A stretch of 64,000 nucleotides of DNA from Desarmillaria ectypa (Eukaryota; Basidiomycota; Agaricomycetes; Agaricales; Physalacriaceae). How positions within the stretch are numbered: position 1 is the first letter of the stretch; every line of letters begins with the position of its first letter. The notes beneath the pieces are model-generated. The model made no database searches, was not told where the DNA came from, and saw nothing but the letters and a program-made list of their open reading frames with translations. Positions 24,001 to 37,182 of this stretch are shown here, one piece after another. The stretch covers positions 1,984,001-2,048,000 of the forward strand of contig JAUDYN010000008.1 in assembly GCA_030407005.1 (NCBI GenBank), read 5' to 3'. The position numbers and the translations under genes are program-made.

Positions 24001-25770
24001 ATGGATGGCAAAGACCGAGGCGACGATTCTGGCAAGCGAAGTTCTCTGCCAAGCAGTCTAATTCCCCATCTATATACAAGCCCACAGAAAGCCCGGAACA
24101 GCTCTACTAGGACGACGCTCCCTGAAGCCGGGGACGACGAAGACATGGAGTCGGAGCATCCTGGGCCCTCACCACCGCCCCTTTCCCACCGTTCTGCCGC
24201 CACTCCTTTACCCTCTGGGTCGTATCCCTCAAACGTACCGCGCACTGTGCATACATTTGCGAGCTACGAGGCGGGTTGGCAAGGTGACGCCCCTGCATCG
24301 CCTGGCCTTGGTGGCTCTTCTTCCATTCCACATGGTCCACTTAGTCAACGAGCCGACGAAGGCCAAGACACGGTCACTGCTCGTCGTGGCGCCCCGACTT
24401 CCTTCGCTGCCCGGGCCGGCGCTCCTCCTGTATCCTCCGTACCTTACCCCGCCGACGTGCACCGTCCATATGCGGGATATGATACGGCAGTATGGCAAGA
24501 CAGTCCTACGGGATCCTCTGCAGCTAGTCGTCCCAGTGGCTCCTCTTCCGTTTCGCATGGTCAACCCATTCGAAGCGATCCGGCGTACTATGTCTCCAGT
24601 TCTAGGGGACCCTCTGGCGGGTACACTCTGCAGCATTCACCTGACTACGCTCCTTGGCGGGAAGGGGAAGCCGGACCGTCTCACTCACACTACACAGACG
24701 CCAGAGGTGGAATGAGACAAAGGTATCCTCCTGAGCCGCAACCTAGTCCGTCTCGTGGAAGGGGACACTACGAACAGGTTTATCGAAGGGACTCTGTGCC
24801 TCGAAGTGAACCACCAGGCGTGTCTCATGGAATGAGTCAATACGACGAACGCGCCGCGGTGGGGTACCGCAGAGAACCTATTCCTCGAGATACATATATG
24901 AGCAGCGGGCCCCCGGTTTCTCATTGTACGTGGTTACCCATTTATGTTGCTGCGCGTCAGGTAGAACTGACTGATGTTTAGACAGTCCGTATAGTGTGAG
25001 GACTCAGTATCAAGCAATATCACCCTCGCACGGAATGCGCACTGGACCTGAGAACTTATACAGTGAGGTGCTTCCTCTACGACAAGGGCCGGCTTACATC
25101 CTCCCTCCCATTGCTGTGCCTAGTGGATTGTCTGAAGAGGTCTCTAGTAGCAGTACCGATGACGACGGCGATGGCGAATACACCCCAGCCAAATCCCGAC
25201 GAGGCAAAAAACGTGTGAGAAGCACGAGCCCCGGAAGAGACGACTCGAAACGAAAGAGTGTTAAAAAGACACTGATAGCCTGCGATTTCTGCCGCGGTAA
25301 GTGTCGATGTGAAGAAGGTGGTTGTTATATATTCAATGCAAGTTATGTTAGGACGGAAATTACGCTGCGACGGAGCGAGACCGTCATGCATGAATTGCAC
25401 GGCTCGAGACAACCGGCCATGTGTATACCAGTCTACACCGAAACGACGTGGACCGGGCAAGAATCCTAAGCCAAAAGTCCCCAAGCCGAAGAAAAGAAGC
25501 AGTACGAGGGCACGAACGAGCGAGAGTGTGCGTGCCGAAGGACCCTCATCATCGGTCGAAGATTTTGATATGGCAAGTCCGGCGTCCGAGCGCCAAAGAG
25601 CGACGCCATCTCCCGAAGAAGCCAATCAGTCGAATCCGTCTGAGGTGACGGCAACGGGTCCGAGTCTGTACCTAACAGATGATAACTCCATGGCACCACG
25701 AGGATCACAACGGAATGTACGGCGCGGAATAGTAACACCGTCGCCACCAGGGAGGGGGGGTAAGAAATAA
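24001..25770 (+). CDS. Zn2Cys6 protein with C-terminal zinc cluster
   Basis: Exons 24001-24925, 24982-25296 and 25352-25770 give 552 residues. The first ~400 residues are low-complexity, rich in Ser, Pro, Gly, Arg and Tyr. A basic stretch with KSRRGKKRVRS follows. The zinc cluster CDFCRGRKLRCDGARPSCMN...C lies near residue 425, followed by a basic Pro/Lys tail (KRRGPGKNPKPKVPKPKK). A C-terminal position for the cluster is unusual, since it is normally N-terminal. No fungal-specific regulatory domain is seen. The intron 25297-25351 falls just after the second cysteine, in phase 1, exactly as in both clusters of the next gene, so the three clusters share ancestry. It is probably DNA binding; its targets are unknown. 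Confidence 0.85.
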
Positions 25771-26571
25771 GAAAAAACAGTCCGATACTATTATAGCCTG
25801 GCAGGAAGTATTATCCTAATGGCGGTACCGCGGTCGGTATAGGCGGCCTGGGAAGCGCTTTCGGAGAAGATTCCCGCTCCCGTTGGTTCTGGATCATTTT
25901 CAAGGGCCGCTAAAGGCCTTTATAGTTGGTTGCAGTTTTGCCCAGTTTCCCCACATTCATATCCCCCTGTCCACCAATGACAGATCCTCCCGATTCTTTT
26001 TACGTATTCCGTTGCTATCCGCTCTTTTCTTAGCCATTTATATGCGCACTCCGGACGCATGCCTACGGCTCTCACGATATGATTACCCCGAAAGCGGTTA
26101 TTTTACAGGTCTACCTTAGTTCTGGCGACAGTTTTTATAGTGTTGCTATATATTGTTTAGGATAAGCGAAGCTAATAGTATAGAAATGTCTGCAATGCAG
26201 GCTTAATAAAAGTTGTGAGCGGGAGAGCAAAGGGGAGATTGGATTTGGACCTTGGTTTCCTCCGATTGGTTCGGTAGGAATTAGCATGTGTCGGTTCTTC
26301 ATCAGAGTTTTCAAAATCACCGCGCTGAGCAGGGACCCTGGGCCGTTGTGGTCTCTCTCCGTTCCAGCGTCACGTAGCGCCGACGGTTCGTTGAGAGCAC
26401 TGAGGACGGCGCGATGATAGCTGAACGTCGGATGCAAGAAGGGTCTGCCGCCGGAAGCCACCTTCAGCCCAGCCTTGCCCTTCCAAGTCATGTCACTCAC
26501 GTCGGATCTGGCCTTGATGCGCCCGGTACGCGGTTTACCTTTCCCCACCATCTACATGGTTGCTTACCGTC
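25771..26571. other. Intergenic, promoter of the septin-Zn2Cys6 gene
   Basis: No gene supported. Open frames here (for example minus 26135-26551) have no recognisable features. Confidence 0.5.
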
Positions 26572-29252
26572 ATGGCTGAACCAGCCGGTCCTTCCCTAGA
26601 ATTTACCTTGCTTGTCGCTGGCTCTCGTGGAGGTCAGTTCCCTCTTTATCTTGCTCTTCTTGCTACTTATTCCATTTCGGATCAGGCAAAACTTCCTTCC
26701 TACGTCTCCTACTCGACACCTTCAGTGTCTCGCACGGGGCATCCCAGGACCAGCTCGCTTCGGTCGCAAAGTTCGTTCAGGGGTGCAGCGGCCGTACTTC
26801 TCACATTCGCTCTGCTTCTATTGATGTAGACCTCGACCTCGACGGCAACGGCCCGTTCCGGACGCTAACCTTGCACCTCGTCGATACTCCTTCGCTCGAC
26901 TTTAGGGACGAACAGCTTGCTGAGAGGCTTGTGGCGGACACACTCAGATACGTAGAATCGCGCTTTGCCGAATCCATTGAAGACGTGAGCGCCTATTATT
27001 TCTCATATTTATCGGCCTATATCTCTCTGGTTGTAGCTTCGCAACTCAACCACTACCGACCGCTATGTTCATCTGTGCGTATTACTATAATTGTCCCGTC
27101 GACGCGTCCTGAACGCCACATTTACAATATGACAGGTGTCTATATTTTCTTGACCCGGATCAAATTGTACCATCACAAATACCTGCGCCGCTCGCCCCGC
27201 CTCGTGCTCGTGCAAACAGCTTTTCACAGCCTGACTTTGATCCCCTTATTCTCGAGCTACCCGTCGCCAACAATCCTCTCTTGACACGACCCACATTGCT
27301 CTCCGCCGACATTAATACCATTCGCCGTTTGTCAACACGAGTTAATGTCCTACCCGTCGTCTCACGCGCGGACATCCTCTCTAATGACCGGCTGGCCGCT
27401 GTCAAAATGGCTATACGCAGAGACCTAGCTGCGGCTGGCATTGGTTTCGGCATATTCGACGATGCCTACCACTGCCATCCGGGTAATGTATCGCCTAGCA
27501 ATGGTGAATTGACCAATGGCTACGTAAACGGTACCAACTCTGCCGCCAGCTCTCCTCCATCTTCTCCCGTTTCATCCTCTTTGAGACTTCCTTACGCTCT
27601 GATTTCGCCGGATATATATTCCCACAGCGACGGAGTTCCCAGGATACCTATGTCACGGCAGCAGCTCGTTCACCAGTACACTCCTTCGTACCATTCCCCT
27701 CCTTCAAAACTCGTCCGAGGAAAATACATTCGTACATATCGCTGGGGTTCTTTGGATGTTTTAGATCCATGTCACTGCGACTTTCTACATCTACGCAATG
27801 CTATTTTCCACCACATGGAGGTAAGTCGCTTACGCCTGGGTCCCTGCACCCGTCTGATGTGGTCTCAGACCTTGCAGACGTATACGCGAGACTATCTATT
27901 CGATAAGTTCAAGCTTGAATACCTGCAGACTTCACGACCTTCACTGTCCCGCCACCTCGTTCAAAACCAAGGTATACCACGGACATCAGGTGCTATACCC
28001 TCGCGGCCTGTATTGGCCATAGATACCGCAGGTCCACATAATTCCATCAGTCGGCATCATTCACTCTCCGTTTCTCGCGACGCATCTGCATCTGCTGCAA
28101 GAGACATGCGCTCTGTTCCTCTTACTGACATCTCTGTCAGTGCATCGACGAAGGGTCTGACCAGTACGTCCAACGGCTCGTACTTCGCAACGTCTCTAAC
28201 CGACTCGCGTTCAGAAGCCAAACAGCGCACGAAAAAAATTACGGTAGCGTGCAACTTTTGTAGATGTGAGGGCCGCCCTTTCTCCCCATTCGCATCGTTA
28301 ACAAAGTTCCTTACAGCTCGCAAACTAAAGTGCGATGGCGGGCGACCAGCATGCAGTCAATGTGTGAAACGCTCAAATTCATGCGACTACATGCCCCAAA
28401 GCAAACGCCGCGGGGGTATGCGGACGAGTCGAGACCGAGACAGTGGCAGCGACAGCGCAGACGAACCATCTCCCGATGCTCTGGATACTCCTGTTTCCGA
28501 AGTGCCGTCACTATCTCTTTCTCGCCGGACCTCAAACGCGGGGAGCATGACACCGTTGCCTTCCATAGGGGTATCAACAGATGCGTCTACGTCTTCCGTT
28601 CGATCGAAAGGTTCCATGAGTGAATCGCGCTCGTACTGGGCGGATAGTGAATTGCCGCACATTGCGACCCTATCTCTACCTGAACGCTCCCCAGCTACGC
28701 CGGTACCCATGTCGGCCCCTCCTCTTCCGCCTATTAGACCGGCCTCGGAACACCAAGCGGCCCAGCGCAAACGTGCAGCTACAACACCCGGAAAAAGTGG
28801 GCGTCAACCATCAACTTCTGGACCCAAAGTTGTGGCTTGCAACTTTTGCAGAGGTTCGTTGGTCGGAAACCTTATATATTCCACAGCTTCTCACCGGGTG
28901 TTTTTATTTTGTTCTAGCCCGGAAGACGAAATGCGACGGAGCTCACCCCGCATGTTCCAGCTGTGTCCGACGGAACTTGTTGTGCAACTATGTTAATGAT
29001 CGTAACGGGGGGGATCCTTTGAGGAAGCCGCCGAAACGAGCATCTAACGCGCATCCTTCATCTCCTTCACCACCTTCCTCTAGGATGGTGCCAACACCTT
29101 TGAGTGCAAAAGAGGGGAATGATTATATCCTCTATGTGGAAGGAGAGGGGGAGTATGACGTGAAGAGGATGATGGAACACACTGATATAAATCGGCCCTC
29201 AAAGAAAATGCGTATCGAAGGTTCATCCATGGCTATTGATGGGATACCCTGA
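26572..29252 (+). CDS. Septin-type GTPase fused to two Zn2Cys6 clusters
   Basis: Exons 26572-26632, 26686-26984, 27037-27074, 27136-27820, 27869-28265, 28317-28853 and 28918-29252 give 783 residues. Residues ~11-300 are a septin-like G domain: P-loop AGSRGGKT (16-23), DTPS at 87-90 where septins have DTPG, CLYFLDPD, and SRAD (209-212) in place of the usual AKAD. The septin end YRWGSLDVLDPCHCDF follows. A Ser-rich linker then leads to zinc cluster 1 (CNFCRSRKLKCDGGRPAC, from residue 489) and cluster 2 (CNFCRARKTKCDGAHPAC, from residue 668). Exon 5 alone encodes both the last septin helices and the start of cluster 1, so the fusion does not depend on a guessed splice. Altered G3 and G4 motifs suggest weak or altered GTP use. 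It may be a chromatin- or DNA-bound GTPase, which is inference. Confidence 0.85.
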
Positions 29253-29725
29253 CGCCTTTTGTTGCATCTGTTCATTGATCAACGTCCGTAGACTAAATAT
29301 TTTTTTTACCCATGCTTTCTTTTTTGTTTTGTTTTGTTGTTGTGATATTTAGGGCTGGACGTTAGTAGTCATGACTTTGGGCATGGGACTGTATCTGTAT
29401 TTGTTTTCTTCAGTTAAGCGGTGGAACTTAATCGGTATTTTTGGATACGCTCTATAACTTATTATTCTCCTCCTATTTTCGTGCTTGTGAGAAAATATCG
29501 TGGCCAACTCGCTTCTTCTGGTAATGGCTACCAGTTGCGACCCTGATTTGATTTACCGTTTATCGTACCTTCTCTCTTTCGACTTTGGAGTCGCTTTGAC
29601 CAGTTCGTGCCTTGTGAACCCAAGTGTTTCTCGTTCCAAGACAGACTTTTGCTCCTTTCAGAAATTCACTTTCTCCTATCTATCTTATATTCTAGCCCTC
29701 TTTTCCCTCTCAGACATACTCAATC
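29253..29725. other. Short intergenic stretch between the two septin-like genes
   Basis: T-rich tracts at about 29300-29345 follow the stop codon and may serve in 3' end formation. Pyrimidine-rich sequence precedes the next ATG at 29726. Confidence 0.5.
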
Positions 29726-32063
29726 ATGTTCTCGTTGCGACGGAAATCTACGAAACCGGTCGAAACTCCTAGGATACGTGGGTCGCCATCTCTTCCCGAG
29801 CTAAGCCCTCAGGGAATCCCATGGCCGGAGGATTTGGTTGACATAAACAGCATCCGCGATGACCAACCACTGGTATCCCTAACCCATAATGGTCCAGTAA
29901 AGACATCATTCGGGAAGGAGGTCCATTCGCCAATACCTTTCCATAAACCTTTCCGTTCACCAGGAAAATCAGCCGAGGGTGCACCCATTTCGTCGCTATA
30001 CATGACACCGCACCCTCCCTCTGCTTTCAAGACCTCTTCAACGACATACAGCCAGCGCCGGGCGCGCCTGCCCCCCACTTTCAATTTAATGGTACGTCGA
30101 TCGCTGTGGTATTTACGTCAAAAGGCATCCTAAGTCCGGACAGGTCGTCGGGGGCCAAGGGACGGGAAAGACCTCGCTTCTTCGTCTTCTTTTGGAATCG
30201 GCCGATATATCCCCTGCCGCCACTGTCGACCAACGTGCAGCGGTTGACCGGTTCCTGAGGGGGTCTCCCAAGGCTACTCAGAGTATTCATACTGCTTGTG
30301 TCGAGATATGCGAGTCGAGGTTCGACCGTGTGTTGTTGTCGGTCATCGATACGCCTGGATTGGATTTTGTCGAGGGGAAGGAGCTCAAGTTAGAGAGGCA
30401 GGTTAGTGGAGTTTTGAAGTATGTGGATGCTCAGTATTCAGATACAATGAGCGAGGTGCGTTTATTTTTTTGGTGATTACCCTTAATTTTTTCTCTGACT
30501 TGAACGTGTGCTAGGAATCTAAAGTGATACGGAAAAGCAAAGGAGATCAACACATTCACTTGTGAGCAAATAAAGCCTGCAGGGACCGGTGCGCTTTCCA
30601 AAGGGACTGCGAGACCTTGACGGCCTTTGTTTTTTTTTTTTCAAAAAAAAAATATTATTCAAGGTATGAAATCAATTTCCTTGGGACTTGACCCTCGTTC
30701 TACAGGACTTCAAATTCAAAAAGTATCTTAAAAATGTGTTCAAGCTCCGTATTGCAAGACCGAAAGCGCGCCGGTCTCTGCAGTGCAATTGATAAAATCT
30801 TTAGTTCATCTAACCTTTATCACAGATGCATCTACATGATCGACCCTTCTTCTATTATGACCGTTGCCGCACGACGTGCACAGTCGTCTCTGCCCACCAG
30901 AACGCGCTCAGAGGCGACCGTCTCCCAGCATACCCCCCCAGACCTCGTACCGGATACGTCCTCTGGGGACGACTCTGACGATGAGGAACAGGCTGCTCTC
31001 ACCATGTCCCCCGCCGAAATTCGTGTCATTCGGCGTCTTTCTGATCGTGTCAATGTCCTTCCAGTCGTCGGCCATGCTGACTCGCTCACTGATGACAAAC
31101 TCGCAGCCGTGAAAGCAGCCATTTTCACTGGCCTTGCAGATGCAGGTCTAGGATTTGGGGTGTTCTCGCCTCATGGAGACGAGCCAGAGACACCCAAGAA
31201 GAAGCGAGCGATGCATACCAAGAGTCAGACAGAACCGAATGGTACTAGCAACGGACACGTCGCAGATGAAAGTGAAGGGGAAGAAGAGAGCGAGCGGCAG
31301 TCGCGCCCCATCATCAAGCTCCGCTCCTCGCGCCATTCCAGCACCCCACGAGCTATATCGCGCTCACGTTCCCGTCGTCGCGATCTGTCTGTTGCCGCTG
31401 ACGACCACCGTCGACCCATTTCCCCTGATCTTGACGACAAGGAGAGTGTCGCCAACGTTCGCTTCTCAGCAGCCGTGGTTGCCAAATCAACGGCTGATTT
31501 GGCCTCGCTCATGCCTTTCGCTCTTATCGCACCGGAGTTGACGAAGAACAGGCATCAGGGCCAGTTGTTGAACACAGCGCCTTCTTCCCCTGTTCCTTCT
31601 TCGGATGACGGACATGCTCCATTTATCGATATGGCAGTTTCTTCTGTCCCACAGACTCCCGCTTCCCTCTCTAGCACACGCACTCGGACCTTTCTTGGAC
31701 CCCCAGAGAGTTTAAAGGGTGTATTTGTGAGGAAGTTTAGGTGGGGAACCGTTGACGTTCTGGACCCGAGCCACTGTGATTTCGCCGCTCTGAGAACGGC
31801 CGTGCTGTCTACTCATTTGAATGTTCGTGTTTTACTCGTTTCCGTCTGTTGTGATCTGATTTGGCATTTGTGGTCATAGGTTCTGAAGACTCATACTAAG
31901 GAGGTCCTGTATGAGAAGTACAGGACAGAGAAACTCCTTGCTCGCAGGGCGACGCGTCAAATCACAGACGACGAGAGGGATCGGTTGCTGGAAGGTGTGT
32001 TTGTCTCATTTGAATTGAATGGAAAGGACGCGTACTCACGCGGTCATAGAGATGGGATTGTGA
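29726..32063 (+). CDS. Atypical septin-like GTPase
   Basis: Exons 29726-30091, 30144-30455, 30515-30561, 30826-31822, 31880-31994 and 32050-32063 give 616 residues. An N-terminal extension of ~120 residues precedes the P-loop GGQGTGKT (125-132). IDTPGLDF (190-196) is an intact switch II motif. CIYMIDP follows, then a long acidic, Ser-rich insert. NVLPVVGHAD carries GHAD (324-327) instead of AKAD. A second disordered insert of ~150 residues precedes the septin end FRWGTVDVLDPSHCDF and a charged C-terminal helix ending RDRLLE. The last coding exon is only 14 nt. Intron 3 (30562-30825) is 264 nt, about five times the local norm, and contains a T-run followed by an A-run. It is tandem to and related to the preceding fusion gene but has no zinc clusters. 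Confidence 0.83.
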
Positions 32064-32690
32064 CCTCTCTGATCTACATTCATTGCTTCATGTTATTATC
32101 ATCTATACCCATTTCTTTTGTTTTTACTTTGTATATTAGTATGCCTATCCGATTTACTTCGTAGCATTATGTAGCGGCTTGGATGGATGATTTAGGACTC
32201 ACCATATCGTCATTGAATATCAATACCTATTTCCTGGTACGCAGGGCGACCCGTGCAGGGATACTGAGTTCTAAAATGGTCATCACAGAGAAACTGGAGG
32301 CGTGAATATCTGATGTATACTTAAACGACGGAGCGACCGTTGGGACTTGGCCGGTACACTATTTGTCGGTATTCTCGATGCTAAGTGCTACCTGTACGCC
32401 TTCAGCAAAACCTCCGACTATGCAAAGGTTCAAGTCCAAGCGCACGACGAGCACATCTGGAGGCCTGAATACTGCTTGTGAAAGGATCGCGGGGGCAAGC
32501 AGATACATACACAATGGTCAAATAACAGTGACGCTTCGCATATTGAAATAAAGGGGGGAAATGTCCATAACACACGAGCACTACCGTTTTACCGAATGAG
32601 AGCGTTCACGAGGATAGATCTGATATCTACCCTTAATTATCAGTAGAAGTAGATGGTGGATGATGGGATCTAGGCCGTATCAATGAACTG
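32064..32690. other. Intergenic, convergent gene ends
   Basis: Spacer between the septin-like gene and ARO7, which converge here. No gene is supported. Confidence 0.5.
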
Positions 32691-33800
32691 TCATGACAAG
32701 GTACTGCCCTTCTTGGCCAACATGTCGATCTCTGCATCTGATAGCCCAACTAGGCGTTGCAGAAGATAATTCACCTGTGAAAAATTAGAATCTGGTGTGG
32801 TCAACAATGACAAACAGATTTACCTCGACCTCTTTCGTCAGCGGGATAATAAAACTCTCGTAAAGTTCCACCACACCAGCGACGTCAATTTTAGATGCGC
32901 CATTCACAGCTCCGTTGGTCAATTGAGACCCATCGGAGGCAAAGTCCTGAGCGTACGTCTCTGCCTTTTTCTGCAGCCGGATCAGCAGCTTGCGTTCAAC
33001 TTCTGGTTTTGTTATGAGTGCCTCCAATGCTGGCCGGTTGGGTTTCAGGATGTGCGGAATGAATGCAGCAGGATCCTGTATGAACTTTGATTCGGAAACA
33101 AATTTGCCTAATTGGAGGTGTCAGGACGAAAGGTGGCTACTAACATAGAGCGGTACCGTAGTGAACCCTTTTACTGATTGCCTGTAAGACTTCAATATCG
33201 ATTGTCGCGGCACTTCCATAATTGCCGTCATCTTCATACTCTTCGTCTCCGGCGATTCCTTTGGCCCGTTTTGAGGCCGCGAGGAGCAGGGTGGCGTGCC
33301 GAGTTATCCGGGGGACGATGGTGCGAGTGTAGAATGAAAGGATGGATGGATTTACGTTGATGCTATTCGGATATAAGATTTGTGGAAAGGATAAGGGCGG
33401 TATGATAGGTTCTGGCAGGTCGCTTGAGAAAGGGTATTCGTCTGGGCTGAAGAAGAAGAAAAATGAGTATTTAGAAAAATGAGTATAAGGGGATACACGC
33501 CTAGTATATCTTCTTGCCTTGGCTGATAGATTTAACGATGATAAGCGTCTGGAAACCCTTTTAGTAACACAGGTGCTCACCGTGAAATGTCTCGGTCTCT
33601 TTGAGGAACCATTCTAACCAGCTACCATTGAATCCGATGTCCTGCAGTTCTTTGAATGCACTGCGCTGGTACATGCGAGCATTGTGGGCAAACTGGGCCC
33701 GCTCGATAAGAGAAAAGATGATAGTATCCTCTAATCTGACCAAGACCGAACGAATGCGGTCCAGTGACAATGGATTGCCGATGGTGAGGTTTGACTGCAT
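32691..33800 (-). CDS. ARO7: Chorismate mutase (eukaryotic AroQ type)
   Basis: Five exons on the minus strand: 33581-33800, 33501-33522, 33157-33446, 32824-33107 and 32691-32774. They give 299 residues. The enzyme converts chorismate to prephenate for Phe and Tyr synthesis in the cytosol. Recognisable blocks are [73 protein letters not shown] and [10 protein letters not shown]. These are the catalytic helices, and the family's regulatory region, known in yeast to respond to Trp and Tyr, is also covered. Exon 2 is a 22-nt microexon (AKARRYT). The intron after it (33447-33500) has a GC donor (GCGTGT), needed to reach SPDEYPF. Length is slightly above the yeast enzyme; no lesion is seen. Confidence 0.95.
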
Positions 33801-34684
33801 TTTCGTGTAACTGCAAAGCTCATTAACAAGTTGGCCGGAAGATAATGATGACTTACAGTTCGAAATAGTAAAGTCGAGGTGGCCTTGCAATCCAGTAATC
33901 CAGGGTATTCAACAAGGGAATCAGTTGAAGCTGAAAATGTGGGCGTTGCTGAAGAAGTTGGGAATACTGTTTCGGCCGCAGTTCCGTCGGCCGTCACAAA
34001 TCACAGACCGTGATCGAATCCCTTACGTGCCACTCCGCGCAGCAGTTAGTTAGAATGTACTAATACCGTGCGATGACCGGGCGCATGTAGTTTGTAGCTT
34101 GTTACACCTGATACCAAGTAATTAATCACTCGCTACAGGACTCTGGCTGATTAAATCTGTAATCTGGGATCCACGGTTGGGTTTCTTACAGTCGCGGTAC
34201 CTTCTTTCATTCGACAATGGCGAGAAAACTTCTGTATGACTAAGACTCGTAGGGTCTTTGTTGTCCAGGAATTTTCTCGACGATCAAGTCAAGTGCAGTT
34301 GCGGTACCTGTTCCGAAGCGTTAGTTCTTCAATGGACGACGATAGAAGACATTTCGGCGCAAGCAACCGGTCTCGCCGTAGAATTGGCTTGCTGAAGAGG
34401 TCATGCCGAACGTACGAGTGAAAAATTGGATGGAATTTGTCCAAGTTGGGTTGGGATGCACTTTGATCGGTGACCTACGGTGACAAGCGCGATTGACGCG
34501 TTGTCCCTGGCCAGACGTACAATGCATTTATGCGGCGTTCGGTCCGACTTTGAATGTTTGGCTATGTATAGCAGCAACCTCCCTTTCATGTCAACCGCGA
34601 ACGACAATTACCTATCTTTTATCATCTTCGCGTGTTTTGCCACCAAGAATCGCCCTGTCCTGCACATTTATCTCATCTAGAAAC
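33801..34684. other. Divergent promoter region
   Basis: Shared upstream region of ARO7 (minus) and the coiled-coil gene (plus). Short open frames only. Confidence 0.5.
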
Positions 34685-35469
34685 ATGATAAGGCGATCTC
34701 AAAGTGTACGGAACCAGCCACGCCCATCTCTAGCCCTGATATCCGATGATCTTGGTGTTCTTAGAGAAGGTGACGAGTCGAATGAGGATGTCCTCCGGAA
34801 GCAATTGATTGAGAAAGACAGAGAATGTGATCGGGTTTGTCACCTCTTCTTCATCGTACAATAAGTCAACTTACTTGTATTCATCAGTTACAGACCCAAG
34901 TTCAGCAACTCCAAGCTCAGCTTGCTCAAAGGCCGTCATTAGAAACAGTCCAGGAGCTAGAAAAAGATCATAAGAACTTGGAACTACTTCTTCAGGGGAC
35001 ACAGAGAGAGAATGAGCGTTGCATGGCTGACATCGAAAGGTACATTCTCACGCAAGGCGGATCGTCCTCACTGACCTAGCTTCCAGAGGAAAGACGCGTG
35101 AAAAAATGTTGGAACGCGAATTGGCCCGGTTGGCGGGGGACAATTGGCAGGTAGGGAATTAAACATATAAAACGTGCTCCATGGCTCATCTTTCTACAGG
35201 CATCACTAGACATCGCGCCGAGTTCAGCGACATTCCAGCCGCGTGCCACTCTTCACGGGCATCGACATTCACCCGCTCCTGCCGCGTCCGACGCTAATGG
35301 TGATACAAACAACGCGGCGCTGTTAGCGCGTCTTGATCAGATTCGTTTGACCGTTTTGGGAATGGAGCAGAGGGTCTTGCTGAGAGAGGAAAAGCTCAAC
35401 AAGAATATCGAAATGGCAGAAGCAGAAGCTCGAAAATATGAAGATATCTCCAAGTCCTTGACTGCGTAG
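34685..35469 (+). CDS. Coiled-coil protein of unknown function
   Basis: Exons 34685-34834, 34888-35039, 35087-35150 and 35200-35469 give 211 residues. Residues ~30-115 form a long heptad-rich coiled coil (KQLIEKDRECDRLQTQ, VQQLQAQLAQ, LEKDHKNLELLLQG). A Pro/Ala-rich break follows, then a second helix near the C-terminus (RLDQIRLTVLGMEQRVL to MAEAEARKYEDISKS). It has no membrane or enzymatic features. Such proteins often serve in spindle, septum or trafficking complexes, but nothing here decides which. I do not recognise the family. Confidence 0.72.
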
Positions 35470-35934
35470 CAAGGTCTGTTGCTCACGATTCATCAACGAT
35501 ACCACACGATACTGTTACACTATCATTTCAGGCCATGGTCTATTTGTATTATAGCACCCGCAACGTTGGATTTAACAACAATCTGTATATAAGAACCCGT
35601 ATATTATGTATGTTCGAGTGACTGAAGGGCAGTAAGATCAACTTTCTGGCTCATCGTGGCCATCGAAAGATCATGGGTGCGTTTCAATCATTTTCAAATT
35701 GTCGTTCATCTAGTTCTGATTAACAGGCGAATATCAGGATTTGAATTATGACAATCCTATGAGTCATTGGATGAATTGCTTGAAATTTAATCCCGCCTTT
35801 GGTAATGCCTCAAGGAAATCTTGTATTGGGGTCCTTTGTGGTGTTCCGATATTCCACCAACGTGGGAACTGGTGTGCTCCGGGAAATTCCTTTGACTCGC
35901 TATATAAACCTCGTATACTTCTTGATCTTTCACC

Positions 35935-37047
<1,113 letters not shown>

Positions 37048-37182
37048 GCGAATGAATATATAAATGTAAAATTGTACTTGTACCAAGAGAATTCTGTTAC
37101 ATATGCACGTTCGATCATCATACACGCGATCGTAATCGATGACGCGTTCGGCCCTTACCTAACTTGATACAGTACTACCACC

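Noticed and set aside
35470..35934. TPP riboswitch before THI4
   Set aside because: I looked for the conserved CTGAGA and ACCTGA-type cores near the start and found no convincing pair; folding could not be run.
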